A stretch of DNA of 64,000 nucleotides from Botryosphaeria dothidea. Taxonomy: Eukaryota > Ascomycota > Dothideomycetes > Botryosphaeriales > Botryosphaeriaceae. The DNA lies in assembly GCA_011503125.2 (NCBI GenBank), contig WWBZ02000082.1, forward strand, positions 1,798,001-1,862,000, in the 5' to 3' direction. Every line of letters begins with the position of its first letter. Within the stretch, counting starts at the first letter, position 1. A program made the translations under genes and the position numbers. This document shows positions 1-12,532 of this stretch, in pieces. The notes beneath the pieces are model-generated. The model did no database searches. It worked only from the letters and a program-made list of their open reading frames with translations, and was not told where the DNA came from.

Positions 1-876
1 GGGCCAACGGCGAAACTGCGACGCGTAGGCAGCAACCAAACCCACGTCTCGACGCCCTGCAAAATGCCACATCCTATATCCCCATAACTACCTCTCGTCC
101 ATCGTCGCCTACGGTTACATAAATGCGCGTGTCGAACCAGAGGATGCTGGGGAATGGATGATGCGCGAGGGGGTGAAACGCGGGTGGATGACACGCGACG
201 ACATCGTCGTGGCAGGTAGCAGTGCATGCTGCTCATGACAGAGTTTACATTCTGCTTCTCTATTGAACGGAATCTGTCTGTCACATCTGCTCAATACTGT
301 CAAAGCTGTGGGGTGGCCGAGGCGTGCTGGCCGGGCAGATTGTCGCCACAACCGCAGGCAACAGGCATAAGCGGGCTGGCCACAGTGGCGCCCCCAAGAG
401 ATGCTCGGGCATCCGCTACCGCACGAGTGCTTCCAGCCAGCGGGCTCTTGTCGCGGTCTTTGCGGTCTTTCTCTGCCGCGAATGCGTCTGTTGTAGGTCT
501 GTCGACTGACGGAGGGCAAGCACAACACCCAAAGCTCCCATTATTAAATAACACAAGCACCCGGTGAAGAGCTAAGCCTAGAAATAAGCATATCGCGAAA
601 GAGGTGACAATATCCATGTTGTTTGGAACATTTCTGGGACCTGGGTTGCCTCCGCTCCTTCTACAACGGCATCTGAGCTGCTACTTGGTGATTATGTAAT
701 ACATTGGAGAACAGCCTACCTATGCGCTTCTGAACTATTATCGTGAAGAGTTGCCATTCGTAATTTAAAGCAAAGAAGCAGAGCAGAGTAAATACCAGGC
801 GCTTGCACCTCCGTCTTTTAGCGATTAAACAGAACGTAGAAACCCCCACCATCAGCCCTCCGGCCCAAAACACCAT
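1..876. other. Left-edge region without a clear gene
   Basis: No reading frame here has a recognisable domain. The only candidate is a short minus-strand frame at 300-617, listed separately. The P450 gene ends at 877, so the last 250 bases are probably its 3' untranslated region and downstream spacer. Confidence 0.5.
300..617 (-). CDS. Possible small membrane-anchored protein (doubtful)
   Basis: A 105-residue frame starts MDIVTSFAICLFLGLALHRV, which looks like an N-terminal signal anchor. It continues into a Cys-containing then Ala/Arg-rich region that matches nothing I know. It could be the first exon of a gene running past the left edge, or chance. Overlapping frames of similar length exist on both strands in this GC-rich stretch, which argues for caution. 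Confidence 0.15.
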   Translation of the reverse strand: MDIVTSFAICLFLGLALHRVLVLFNNGSFGCCACPPSVDRPTTDAFAAEKDRKDRDKSPLAGSTRAVADARASLGGATVASPLMPVACGCGDNLPGQHASATPQL

Positions 877-2531
877 TCACGCCTTCGCCACCCTCAACTT
901 CACCTTCACGCCCTCACCGGGGCAGCTCGTCAACGTCAGTCCATGCTTCACGGCCCCGTCCATACCAATCCCTTCCAGCGAATCGAACCGCTGCAGCAGC
1001 CGCACAACCACATAACTCGCCTCCGTCAACGCGAACTGCTGGCCGATGCAAATGCGCGGGCCGCCGTTGAACGGCAGATACTCCCAGCCGACCTTCTTGC
1101 CCTCCCACCTCTCGGGCCTGAACTCGGCCGCGTCCGCGCCCCAGATGTCGGTGCGGCGCTGCATGACGTGCACGCTGTAGCCGACCTCGGTGCCGGCCCT
1201 GATGAAGACGGGGCTCCTGCCGTCGGGCCCGCCGCCGAGCGGCAGGGTGGTGTCGACCTCGGCGCGGCGGCCGTTCATGGGGACGACGGGGTAGAGGCGG
1301 AGCGTCTCGCTGAGGGTGTGCTGCAGGTACGAGCAGCCCTTGAGGCGCGCGAACGAGATGTCGCTCGGGTCGGACTCGTAGGGGCCGAACTCCTGGAGGA
1401 CGGCGTTGCGGAGCTTGTCGAGCTTGTCCGGGTGCTGGGCCAGCAGGCGGAACAGCCAGGAGAGCAGCGAGGCGGTGGTGTCGCGGCCGGCGAGCAGGAT
1501 GTTGAGCAGCTGGTCGCGCAGCTGGATGGGGTCGCGCGTCTGCGCGGCGAGCGCGTTGAGGAAGACGTACTTCTCCTTGCCGCCGGCCGTCCGCTCGAGC
1601 TCCTTCTTCTCCTTGGTCAGGGCGAGCTGGACGAAGTGGTCGATGAAGGCGTGGACCTCGCGGCACTGCTTCTTGAAGTCGGGCGTGTGGGCGAGCCAGT
1701 ACTTGCTTCCGAATCGGCTGGCGCGGGCGAGGTACCATTGCGACTTGTCGAAGGCGTAGGCGAAGAGGCGCTCGTCGCGCTCCGGTGGGACTTCTCCGCG
1801 GCCGCTCGAGTAATTGGGGAGGGCGTTAAGCTGGCTGTCGACACTCTCTCCAAAGAGGAATTCGGTCGCGGAATCGATGGTGAGACGGAAGAAGAGCGTT
1901 TGAATGTCAAAGATATCCGTCCAGCCATCTGCATTGAGTGGAATGGCTTTCAGCATGTTCTGAACATGCTCCTCTTCCAGCTTCAGGTCGCTGATCTGCT
2001 CGCGGGCGAATTGTGGACGAAGAAGAGCACGCGAATGCTCCCATTGCTTGCCGTCCGAGGCAAACTGAGCAGCACCTGTTAGATACCCGCCAGGGTACGC
2101 TCCGGAAAGGAAATGCTTACAATTCCATGGCCCAGCAACGGTTCAAAGTTACCATTCCTTCTCGGACCAAAGCCAAAGTCCTTGAACTGCGTTGCCAGCA
2201 CCGCTTGGATGTTCTTGGGCTCAATGGTAAAGAAACTCTCTTCGCCAGCAATGGTGTTCCTCATGGTAGTCACAAGGCGGCCCTCGGACTGGCTGAGATC
2301 GGCAACACGTTCCTGGCTGTAGTCGGGAAGGCGTTTCTCCTTGTCGGCTTTCAAAAGCATTCGCACGTTATAGATACCGAAGCGATCTCCGCGGTTGAAA
2401 TTGGGGGCAGGCTTGCAACCCCAATCTCTGGCTTTGCGAGCGGCATTCCGGGAAGCTACGAAACTCGAGATGGCAAGGTAGATGATGTAGGCAGCAACGG
2501 CCCAGAGGGCAAGGAAGACGGTAGGTTGCAT
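877..2531 (-). CDS. Cytochrome P450, CYP52-like alkane/fatty-acid hydroxylase
   Basis: Two exons, 2531-2121 and 2064-877, separated by a 56-bp intron with donor GTAAGC; the joined product is about 532 residues, normal for a fungal class II P450. Residues 5-25 form the N-terminal membrane anchor. The reading then shows the I-helix AGRDTT, the K-helix ETLR (ExxR), the FRPERW PERF motif and the haem-binding FNGGPRICIGQQ with its cysteine ligand. The exon junction gives GHGI then FASDGKQWEHSRALLRP, typical of CYP52 (n-alkane and fatty-acid omega-hydroxylases of the ER). Family members need a P450 reductase, which is not in this window. It is an isolated gene with about 1.5 kb upstream, not part of a secondary-metabolite cluster. 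P450 is certain; CYP52 is strong by resemblance; the substrate is inference. Confidence 0.92.
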
Positions 2532-4076
2532 TTCTCCTCTTCTGTTTGAATGATAAAGGCAGGGAGTAAGATCGAGGCAAGACTACTTTCAAGCAGATGT
2601 GAAAAAGCAGGGAAACTGGGTTTGGGAAGCAGCGTATTAATCGATGAGACGGATTTGGCGCTGTTTGCATGCAAGATATAAAACAGAATTTCTTCGGGCT
2701 GACATTTGCCGGCGGGGCATCACATGGGGCCGGGCGGGTAGAGCAAGAAGAAGGGAGCTAGAATCTCGGAAGACGAGGAACAAAAACGAAAGCAAAACAA
2801 GCCTGCGAGGAAACGAAACGAGGCGCAGTTGGGTCTGTAAGAACGACGCTGATGGCTAGGCTAAGAAAGGCAACAAAGGCGCGGCGGTAGGAGTGCGGTG
2901 GGGGCAAGAAAAGCGCCACGGGAGGGCGGCAGGTAGACACGACGAAACGGCGGCAGAAACCTGAGTGCGGGCTGACGCGACGTGGATTTGTGGAACCCGT
3001 GATTCGCAGAGACGAGCACACGAGCAAGAGGACGAGAAGCGGCGGAGGGATGGCAAGTTTGTGGCAGGCAGCCTCGGTCGCACTGGAAAGGCGGGCATGA
3101 GACTCCGCGGACTCGGTATCTTCTGTCTCCCCGCCGCACCGTCCCCCGGCAGCCGGTCCAATGTGTTCGTCCGCCAGCCGCTTACATTTTAGTGCTTGCA
3201 CCTTGCACTGTACCTTCAGTGCCTCGTGCTGCCCACCCTGTGCCACGATGCCTCGTTTCTCGTTCTTGCCCGTTCTGGGTCTGCTTTTATGAAATTGGGC
3301 GTCTTGTCACGCTATCACCTACACGCGCAAGAAGCCTAACCAAAGTAAGCCCGGATCTAACTTTGTGATATGGCCGGGGTGAAATATTCTCTTTCATCAA
3401 GATGAACATAAATCCATCATTGGCGCAAAGTCAGCTCGCTATTTCGGCAAAGCCGAAACTTTCTTCTCGAAGCTTTGCCATGCCTCGTTAGTAAACAGTC
3501 TATACTGATTGTCTCTGAAAGTTTATATAGGCTTTTCTGTACGTTTTGAAGCCCTCGGCAACGATGCATAACCCATCTGTTTCACGACCATCTTACTCAG
3601 CTGGAGATTCTTGGTGGAACCTCTCCTGTTCGCTCGGCTTTCACCGCATAGCCGCCTTTCACCCCTGCAGCCGGGCAATTGTAAGCGCAAGGAGCACCAG
3701 TGGCTGCATATGAAGGAACAACAGCTGGCATTGTGCCACCCACGCCGCCAAGCCATGCATCTGTAGTCTGATTGAACCGCCGCTCATCCGGCCATGCTGA
3801 TCACTCTGAACGCCTTCGTAAGCACGCCGTGGCTTGCACGTCTCAAATTCCAATGAAAAGAGGACAACCCCCCCCCCACGATTGAGCTGGCAAGATAAAT
3901 GGATAAGTACTGGTAAACAATCCTTCAATTAATGACTCGTCAGGTTGACCAGCAACATTAGGATAATAGGTTATTGGAGACTCCGAACCAACAGTGATGC
4001 GCAATTTTGAATCAAGCAATCGTTCCTCGAAACCCCACCCTGCTTTCTCCTCGACCTCCATGACCACTACCAAAAA
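2532..4076. other. Intergenic region upstream of the P450
   Basis: About 1.5 kb between the P450 start and the chitinase 3' end. It contains several short overlapping frames on both strands without domains or sensible splice extensions. It should hold the P450 promoter and the chitinase 3' untranslated region. I see no repeats or RNA gene. Confidence 0.5.
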
Positions 4077-5720
<1,644 letters not shown>

Positions 5721-6289
5721 CGTAACAACTGTGGCGCAGCAGCTTGTCGAGGGACCCCTCCGAGCGCAAACTGAAACAGGTTTAACGGGTCAAGGCTGAT
5801 GATCTCACTCGCTGGCGCCACTCGAAGGTGTCGTCGAAGCGCTGCATCGACTCATGCTCCATTAACCATGTTAGGAGTAAGGTAGCATTCGGGATAGGTT
5901 TTGCTGATGGGATCGTGATTATTGTTGCCTTGTGAACGCCGTTGTTGCCGGTTGAAATAGGAATGACGTTGAGTTCAGCGACAACAAGTAATTCGTCATG
6001 CTCGCTCGCATCCAAGACCGCAATGTGGTCAGTGGTCATATGTGGCAACGATTAGCACGGAGGCTTGAGCGGGGTGACCGGTCACTGTCGCATTCAACAG
6101 ATTGATACAATTGCCTCAGCATTGGTCTGCCATATTTACTAGGTATAACATTGAATAAACACCCTACAGCGCCGTAATTCTTAGCCCTTGCTCGGCCAGC
6201 CATCAAAACGCCTTCTACTCATGCCAAGAAGCCCGTCGTAGGTCAGGCATGACCGGCGAAGTCATGTCGAGCTCCGCCGCGGTAGTGGA
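5721..6289. other. Intergenic region upstream of the chitinase
   Basis: A short minus-strand frame at 5782-6048 has no recognisable domain and no obvious splice connection. The region probably holds the chitinase promoter and the 3' end of the J-protein gene. Confidence 0.45.
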
Positions 6290-7210
6290 TCACGAGGGAG
6301 AGGTCCCACGAATGCCAGCTACATCAGTGCGGTTGACGTCCTCGCTAGAGCAGACATCTTTGTACGGCAATAACCTCCGATAGGCCTCCTCGCCATGCGT
6401 GGCTGCGTCCCTGTGACGCAGGAAACTCTGGATTCTCTGCTCGCGATCTCCGCACGCCATGGCAGCCTGCCTGACCCGTCTCAGTTCCCTGCTTGTCTCA
6501 GCATGTACAATGTCCCTCTGCTCGATCATGGTGTTCCCCCATTGCCCTGCACGACTTGCCTGTCCGTAGCCACCTAGGGCTGCGACGAGGACGATCAGCC
6601 CTACGAATGCGCCATTGGAGACGAAGATCGGATGCTGGTCGCTTTTCTGATCCCGGTTATACCACCGCTCCCAGTCTTCCCACGTCGCATTCGCCGTTGG
6701 GTCTTGCCCGGGCTTCCACTGATAGGCACGCTCGTATGAAGGCGCGTTTATCTCTCTGGCACTCCCCCAACCAGCACCGTAGCGGTCATATGCGGTGCGC
6801 TTCGTCGGGTCAGACAGGATGGTATGGGCGGCAACGATGAGACGGTAGCGCTCAAGACGGACAGCGTGAGGACAGAGGTCGGAGCGGATGTCCGCGGGAA
6901 GATTGCGATCCGGGTGGTATATCTTCACAAGTTCATAGAATGCGCGCTTGTTGTAAGGCGAACCCTTCTTTAAGTCGAATATCTCGTACGGAGTCGGTAG
7001 CTTGCCGGCTACCGTGCTCTCCGGCCACGGAAAATGTTCACCATTGCAAGGGCCGTTTGATGCGGCAACATCGGCGTATGTTCTGAGCTGCGTGGGGTAT
7101 GGTCGAGTGCGTCGGGAAGTCGATGACGCACTAGAGGGTGGCGTCGGGTTGCAGGCGCATTGGAAGCCTTGGTAGGAGCAAAGGAGGAAGCCGGGCTTCT
7201 TGAGGAGCAT
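6290..7210 (-). CDS. DnaJ-domain protein with membrane segment, probably mitochondrial
   Basis: An uninterrupted frame of 306 residues. The J domain spans about residues 70-150 and keeps the diagnostic HPD tripeptide (KIYHPDRN) that stimulates Hsp70 ATPase; it ends with DPTKRTAYDRYG. The N-terminus is rich in Ser, Arg and Pro without early acidic residues, like a mitochondrial presequence. A single hydrophobic helix (about residues 198-220, FVSNGAFVGLIVLVAALGGY) follows, then a charged C-terminal tail. There is no Gly/Phe region or zinc finger, so this is a type III (class C) J-protein. Single-pass J-proteins of this layout are common in filamentous fungi, but I cannot name an orthologue. Location is inferred from the N-terminus. 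Confidence 0.85.
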   Translation of the reverse strand: MLLKKPGFLLCSYQGFQCACNPTPPSSASSTSRRTRPYPTQLRTYADVAASNGPCNGEHFPWPESTVAGKLPTPYEIFDLKKGSPYNKRAFYELVKIYHPDRNLPADIRSDLCPHAVRLERYRLIVAAHTILSDPTKRTAYDRYGAGWGSAREINAPSYERAYQWKPGQDPTANATWEDWERWYNRDQKSDQHPIFVSNGAFVGLIVLVAALGGYGQASRAGQWGNTMIEQRDIVHAETSRELRRVRQAAMACGDREQRIQSFLRHRDAATHGEEAYRRLLPYKDVCSSEDVNRTDVAGIRGTSPS

Positions 7211-7532
7211 CTTCTCTGACGGTTACTGCGGGGCACATGGCTCCAGCAGCATATGGAAACGAGAGGGGAGGGAGTAGGAGAGGGGGTGGTTTTGAGAGAG
7301 CGATTGCGGAGTCAAGTCAATGGCGCGGCAGCATCGGCGGCGGGCGCGGAAGCGGGTATCGATAAGCAAGCCGCGTGCGCAAATATGAGGCTGTTCTCCT
7401 GACCACTTACTTCCCATGCACACCATCCAAGGGTCTGGTATTCAACATTCTCTTATGTTCTCAATGTGCAGCTGATGCATCCTCCCCCGTTCGCTCGCCC
7501 CGCCCGCCTCGTGCGCGACCGCAGTCGACGAA
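7211..7532. other. Short divergent promoter region
   Basis: This 322-bp gap lies between the starts of the J-protein gene (-) and the unknown gene at 7533 (+), so it probably acts as a shared promoter. No TATA box is obvious. Confidence 0.45.
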
Positions 7533-8753
7533 ATGCAAGGACGACCGGATGCATTTGTGTTGCGCCTCATTTCGCGCCGTCGCGTCCATCGCGCTCGCGA
7601 GGCTTTCAACCCGCAAAGCGGTCAAGTGTTTTCTGAGACTTACTCCGTCATGCATTCGATGGCTCCCTCCTGGGTCACGGCTACCACCGGGAGCGTCTCC
7701 GATCTTGTCAATTTTCGGAACTTCGAATCAGTCGGAGCAGCATGCCTTGAGCAAATTGCCCTTCGCTCTGTGCTTCTGCAACTCGACAATCTAGATCATC
7801 AAACCCTCGCTTGTGTTCCTTGGGTAATTGGGAAGAAGATATGGGCCCATGTTCGACATTTTCGCTTGGATTCTTTGCGCACCTGGCGCCTTTTCGTCAG
7901 GGCATATCCTGAAGAACGCGATGCCTTCCAGGAGACTCGCAAAGTCCCTTTGCTGAATTCCCAAGCCCAATACAAGTTTGATGAGATCGTCAAACAAATC
8001 ACTGCCCCCAAATTCGAGTGGATCACCAACCTAGTATTGCAGGATCCCGATCTTTCCAAGGCTGATTGGGGCAAGCTGGTGCATGTTCAGAACTTGGGCG
8101 TTCTCTTCATAATAGGTCCTGAATCCACCGCTTCCAGCCTGGATGATCGCGTCGTGAGAGGCTGGGGTGGGGCGGCAGAGGAGAACAATGCTTTTCCAAG
8201 GCTACGCGCCACCTTTTTCATTTGCCAAATGTGGATCACCGAGCGCTCGTTGCACCATCTTCGCAAACTTCCAGCTCTGACGCTCTGTAACCTGACTGGA
8301 TGTGATGTTGATTTGATAGAAGCGCGGGATTCAGGGTGGAGACATCGTAGCGGGTTAGTAGTAGTCGAAGGGAGGAAGAAAAGCGGACAGCAAAACATTG
8401 ACTATGCAATCAGGGACGAGGTTAGCCATGAGCTGAACATCGAATGGGCATTCTCAGCCAATCCACACGACGCCATGCGCGCTTATTATCGACGCGCAAC
8501 ATCTCCAAGCCTTTCCCCCAAAAAGGCGGAACTCAACGAAGAGCCAGTACTGTCGGTGTACAAGCGGACAACAGAATCTCCGATTACGTCGAAATGCAAC
8601 ACGAATTGGTTCTTGCGCAACGTTCACCCGACTAACCACGGCCAAGTAATGAAGGAAGCGCAAGCGACTACAAAGCCACCAAAGAAGAAGCGAAAGCTGC
8701 GTACAGCGAAAGAGAGGAACCTGGAAAATGTGCTGGGCGGGTTCGGGATGTGA
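7533..8753 (+). CDS. Hypothetical protein with C-terminal nuclear localisation signal
   Basis: A continuous 406-residue frame from ATG 7533, with no intron needed. I do not recognise a named family. The middle (about residues 65-280) alternates hydrophobic Leu-rich stretches and charged loops, as in fungal F-box/LRR-like proteins, and the segment TLACVPWVIGKKIWAHVRHF resembles their N-terminal helices. This is resemblance only. The C-terminus carries PPKKKRKLRTAKER, a strong classical nuclear localisation signal. The reading frame length and lack of stops support a real gene; two in-frame ATGs at residues 39 and 42 are alternative starts. Confidence 0.7.
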   Translation: MQGRPDAFVLRLISRRRVHRAREAFNPQSGQVFSETYSVMHSMAPSWVTATTGSVSDLVNFRNFESVGAACLEQIALRSVLLQLDNLDHQTLACVPWVIGKKIWAHVRHFRLDSLRTWRLFVRAYPEERDAFQETRKVPLLNSQAQYKFDEIVKQITAPKFEWITNLVLQDPDLSKADWGKLVHVQNLGVLFIIGPESTASSLDDRVVRGWGGAAEENNAFPRLRATFFICQMWITERSLHHLRKLPALTLCNLTGCDVDLIEARDSGWRHRSGLVVVEGRKKSGQQNIDYAIRDEVSHELNIEWAFSANPHDAMRAYYRRATSPSLSPKKAELNEEPVLSVYKRTTESPITSKCNTNWFLRNVHPTNHGQVMKEAQATTKPPKKKRKLRTAKERNLENVLGGFGM

Positions 8754-9266
8754 TCGCATATCCTCGAAATGACAAACTTTGTCTTGGTGATTCATCGTAG
8801 TCAGGAGCCCTTAGGATACCCATATCCTATTTATGATTGCACATAGCATTTGCAATCCAACCCCACAATGATACCACACTGTTTTCGTCCAAGCCATGAA
8901 ACTCTATGGTCTGCGCTTCATGAGGAAATAGATCTCATTCCCCTTCAAATCCACCCCAGTCCATGCTAACTGATATATTATTTGACGCCCATCAGATTTT
9001 AGTGGTGTGGCTCAGTCAACGAAGGATGATGGAGTGTTCGTTTAGAGGCCTCACGCTTTTCCATTTTGGGCAATGCTGCCTGATTGCCGCCTACGCTAGC
9101 AGCAATGCCACAGGTGACAATCATGGTACACATGCATATATAAGAGCACCTGATAACGCGACGAGAGAACGCGTCTTCAGACTACAGACGCGTCATCCTT
9201 TCTACGCGTTCCAGCCGACTCCAGCCTTGGATTTTACGAGAAAGGAAACGCCGCCATATCGCAATC
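8754..9266. other. Intergenic region with TATA element
   Basis: 513 bp between two genes on the same strand. It contains the TATATAA motif at 9137 listed separately; no other gene-like signal was seen. Confidence 0.4.
9137..9143 (+). promoter_or_regulatory. TATA-like element of the 2EXR/F-box-like gene
   Basis: A perfect TATATAA lies 124 bp before the ATG at 9267, a reasonable place for a core promoter with a short leader. Confidence 0.4.
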
Positions 9267-10513
9267 ATGACCGGCAGAGGACGTCGCGGCAAGAACGGCG
9301 GGAAGAGGGCAAACCCAGTCGAACCTTTCAAGCTCTTTACGCCCTTGGATTCCAGCCCATTTTCACATTTCTTACCTAAATCAATGACTAAGCCTGAATG
9401 GCCAACGATGACCCCCGAGCAACCACCAGAGAAACCTTCCCCACCGCCCAAAAAACGCAAACGCGCTGAGATCCCACAATGGCGGGAATATCCCAAGCGC
9501 TCACGCAGGGAAATCACGTATGCCGACGCCGAAGACTCTGACGACAGTGCCTTCTATGGCTCCGATGACAACGACGAGGACGTCGCAGCACTGAAGGTGC
9601 GCTTTAGTCAACATCCCCAATCTTTAACTCCAACTAAACGTATTCCACCAACCAGCAGAAAGCAAAAGCCGACCGACCCCTTCCAAAAAGGAAAATCTTC
9701 CCCTTCCTATCGCTTCCCCGCGAGCTCCGCGACATGATCTACGAGCACGCCGTCGGCACCCCAGCAATCATCGTCGAACGCCCCCCGGCCTCCCAAGACG
9801 AGTCACCAACGAGCGGCGACGAAAACAGCACCCAGCCCTCTCCACCCCCTCCCCCACCCACCGCCTACGTCTCAAAGGTCATCCAAATCGCCTCGGACGA
9901 GTTCCGCTACCGCCGCCGGGCCGTCCGCCGCCAAAGGTACCAGGAGGCCCCCATCGTGACGGCGCTGCTGGGCGTCTGCCGCCAGATCCACGCCGAGGCG
10001 GCGCCCGTCCTGTACAGCGCGACCCGCTTCGAGTTTTACGATCCGGCGGCGCTGCACACCTTCGTCGCCGGTCTTTCGCGGCCCACGCGCGCGCTGTTGC
10101 GGGATGTGAAGCTGAAGGAGTGGTTCTATAGGCGGAGTTATTGTCGCGCGTACAACCACGCTGCGTTTGCTGTCATGGCCGAGGGCTGTACGGGCGTGCG
10201 GTCGTTCAGGTTTTGCACGGGGACGTGGGAGAAGCAGCCGAAGTGGGAGGCCCGAAGGATATACCGATACGCGTATCCGTGGTTGGACAGTTTGGTGGCG
10301 GCGAAGGAAGGTGGAGTGGCGGAGGTCTTGGGGTTGTTGGCGGCCGGAGTAGAGAGATGGGGTGAGGAGTGGAGGGTCGGTAATGAGAAGTGGGAGCTGT
10401 TTAGTCAGGAGTTCGTAAGACTGATGGCGTTGGGTACGGCTGAAGAGGAGGGTGAGGAAGAGGAGGAAGAAGAACCGAAGGAAGCAGAGGAAGACGAGGA
10501 GTATTCGGGATGA
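9267..10513 (+). CDS. 2EXR/F-box-like domain protein
   Basis: Two exons, 9267-9596 and 9656-10513, joined across a 59-bp intron (donor GTGCGC), giving about 395 residues. The first exon encodes a basic, Pro-rich tail with a likely nuclear signal (PPKKRKRAE) and an acidic Asp/Ser patch. The second begins KIFPFLSLPRELRDMIYEHA, the hallmark start of the large family of fungal F-box-like/2EXR proteins, followed by TALLGVCRQIHAEAAPVLYS and FEFYDPAALHTF. The C-terminus is very Glu-rich. These proteins are thought to act as protein-interaction modules; no substrate is known. The family call is strong and the intron makes both exons agree in frame. Confidence 0.85.
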
Positions 10514-10845
10514 TTTAGATTTTGTTTTTTAGCGGCATCTCAAGGCGTAGGGGTTTCTCAAGGTTTTGAGCGTTCATTTAACATCATGTACTGCATACTT
10601 GAAACAAGTGAATCGTCTGATTCAAGATTATCGTCTTTGTGATGTGCTTCCTGCCACCACATAAGATGATCAAGCCCGAAAGACATCCAGGAAAATCAAA
10701 GATAATTTCTCATCGAACGAGCTGAGAGGGGTATCGAAAATTGCCAGATTACGCTGAACGCCAGTTGACATGCCAGAAACAGTTTTTAGTACAGACCTAA
10801 TACTTCCCATAGGTCCAAGCTATAGTGGCCTTGGGTCACAAAGGC
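10514..10845. other. Short convergent spacer
   Basis: 332 bp between the 3' ends of two convergent genes; nothing beyond expected untranslated sequence. Confidence 0.4.
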
Positions 10846-12226
10846 TCAAGAAGCTCGTTCGTCGTTCCTCGTCTCTTTCGCAAGCTCCTCTTCCAAGTAC
10901 AGCCTCAGCAGATTGGCTGTGCTTTCCGGATCGGATGCTTCTTCCCATTCCTTGAAAAGTCTATTGATCTCCAGAAGAATCTCAAACGCAATGAGATAAA
11001 TGATTATCCATTCAAGGAAGTGGCCGTGCTTTTCTTCCAAACGATCACTCAAAACTTGAGCAATCTCTTGAGCGTAGGTGAGTTTGTCGTTTAGTGCTTT
11101 GATGCGCACGGATACATCAAGGGCGCGTCCAACCTTGGTATAATAGTCCTCTAGGCCGAGTTCGTGTCTGCTGTCCCAGAAAATGTCCGGGAGAGCATCA
11201 GTCAATTCGGAGTAGAGATTGAGTTGAGCTCGGATGTTCAGAAGCTCGCCAGTCTTCATCAGGATGAACTTGCGGCTAAATCTCAGGCGCTCGCCTTTGG
11301 AGAGGACTGTAGGGATGGAACGAGTTGAGTCAAAGTACTTGTCGAGCAATTCTTCCAGTACTGCAAGTTTCGTTGAGCGCGCCAGTCCAGAGGAGAAAGC
11401 AATCTTGGCCAAGACGGTATCGACTTCGTGATTAGGGGGGTCCTGACCATCTGATGAGCCAAGTTGCCTGGAATCATCTTCATTAGGGCTACCAGTGCCG
11501 AGAATGATAGTATCTCCTGACACATCGCTAGAGCTCCTTGCAGGATCCTCGACATATGTCAGATCTTCTGTTTCAAGGTTCGCAAGATGAGGTCCCTCGG
11601 TGGCGGCAACGAGCGTTTTATGAACCAGTCGAAAAGAGAGCTTTTCTGGGACGTTCCAAGCTACCAATGTGCCCGATGGGAAGATAAGAATGTCACCGGT
11701 TTCTTTGCTCTCGAGTGCATTGTTGACCTGGATATGGACTACCTGCGGGTATAAGCCGGTGCCGTATGGGTCGACCTCGAAGCCTTCGGCGCGAACTAGA
11801 CGAGCAACTTCGAAGATGTTGTATCTCTCAGCGGCGCAGTACGCGGTGATTTTCTAGTTCCAAGTAAGCCCAAGCACAACAACACAAGATACATAGACCA
11901 ACCTTCAGTTCATCCGGGTTGGGGATAGCAGTTTTTGCCCTCATTCTCTTACGCTGTGCCTCCACGGCGACCTTCCTCAGTGTTGGTGATGTAGCCGCCG
12001 AGGCACGCACGCGCTTCACTTCCTCCCCGGGCGTACTGTCCGCTTGGTCTTCATCTTTAGCCTGGCTGCGTAGTCTCCAGGCAGAATTAGACAAGCGCCG
12101 GGTGCCGCGGAGGCGTGTTGATGGCGCGGGGTGAGCGGACGGGATTCGGGAAAAAGGCAGCGCAGAAGGCTTTGGACGCGCGATCAGAGCGCCGAGAGGT
12201 AAAGCATGGTAGCGAAGGGGATTCAT
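10846..12226 (-). CDS. DUF155/RMND1-family mitochondrial inner-membrane protein
   Basis: Two exons, 12226-11903 and 11853-10846, with a 49-bp intron, giving about 443 residues. The DUF155 core begins KITAYCAAERYNIFEVARLV and contains FEVDPYGTGLYPQVVHIQV, GDILIFPSGTLVAWNV and ARSTKLAVLEELLDKY; near the C-terminus lies the hydrophobic helix EWIIIYLIAFEILLEI. This matches human RMND1 and yeast Mrx10/Rmd1/Rmd8, also called Sad1-interacting factors. The N-terminal 60 residues are rich in Arg, Ser and Ala and look like a mitochondrial presequence, which favours an RMND1/Mrx10 role in mitochondrial translation over the cytosolic Rmd proteins. The start at 12226 was chosen because the presequence follows it directly. 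It diverges from VPS41 with 306 bp between. Confidence 0.9.
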
Positions 12227-12532
12227 CGCCGGGCCGGTTGGACGGGATGCATAGGGTGTGAAGAGAGAGGCGCGCCTCGAGAACACGACGATTCCGGTAG
12301 ATCCAGAGAGAATTGGCGAGCAGAGAGTTGCCGATGTATGAAGTGGTTGCCGAGCATGATGTCTGGCGGGCAGCTCGGGCAGCTCGGGGCCTGTCGACTT
12401 GGCTGCAGCCGGGATCAGCGGCCAAGCGCCGGCGCCCGCCATGAGCTGTCCGTCAACATCCACATCTGCACGCGCGCACGACAGCTCATCCATCTCGCGT
12501 CAGCTCTCCCCGCCGCGGACCATGCCCTCAGC
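12227..12532. other. Divergent promoter between DUF155 gene and VPS41
   Basis: 306 bp between two start codons on opposite strands; GC-rich, no TATA motif noticed. Confidence 0.4.

Noticed and set aside
943..2082. 379-residue plus-strand frame
   Set aside because: It is the antisense of the P450 gene, low complexity and without any domain.
5782..6048. 88-residue minus-strand frame upstream of the chitinase
   Set aside because: No domain and no frame-preserving splice to the chitinase.
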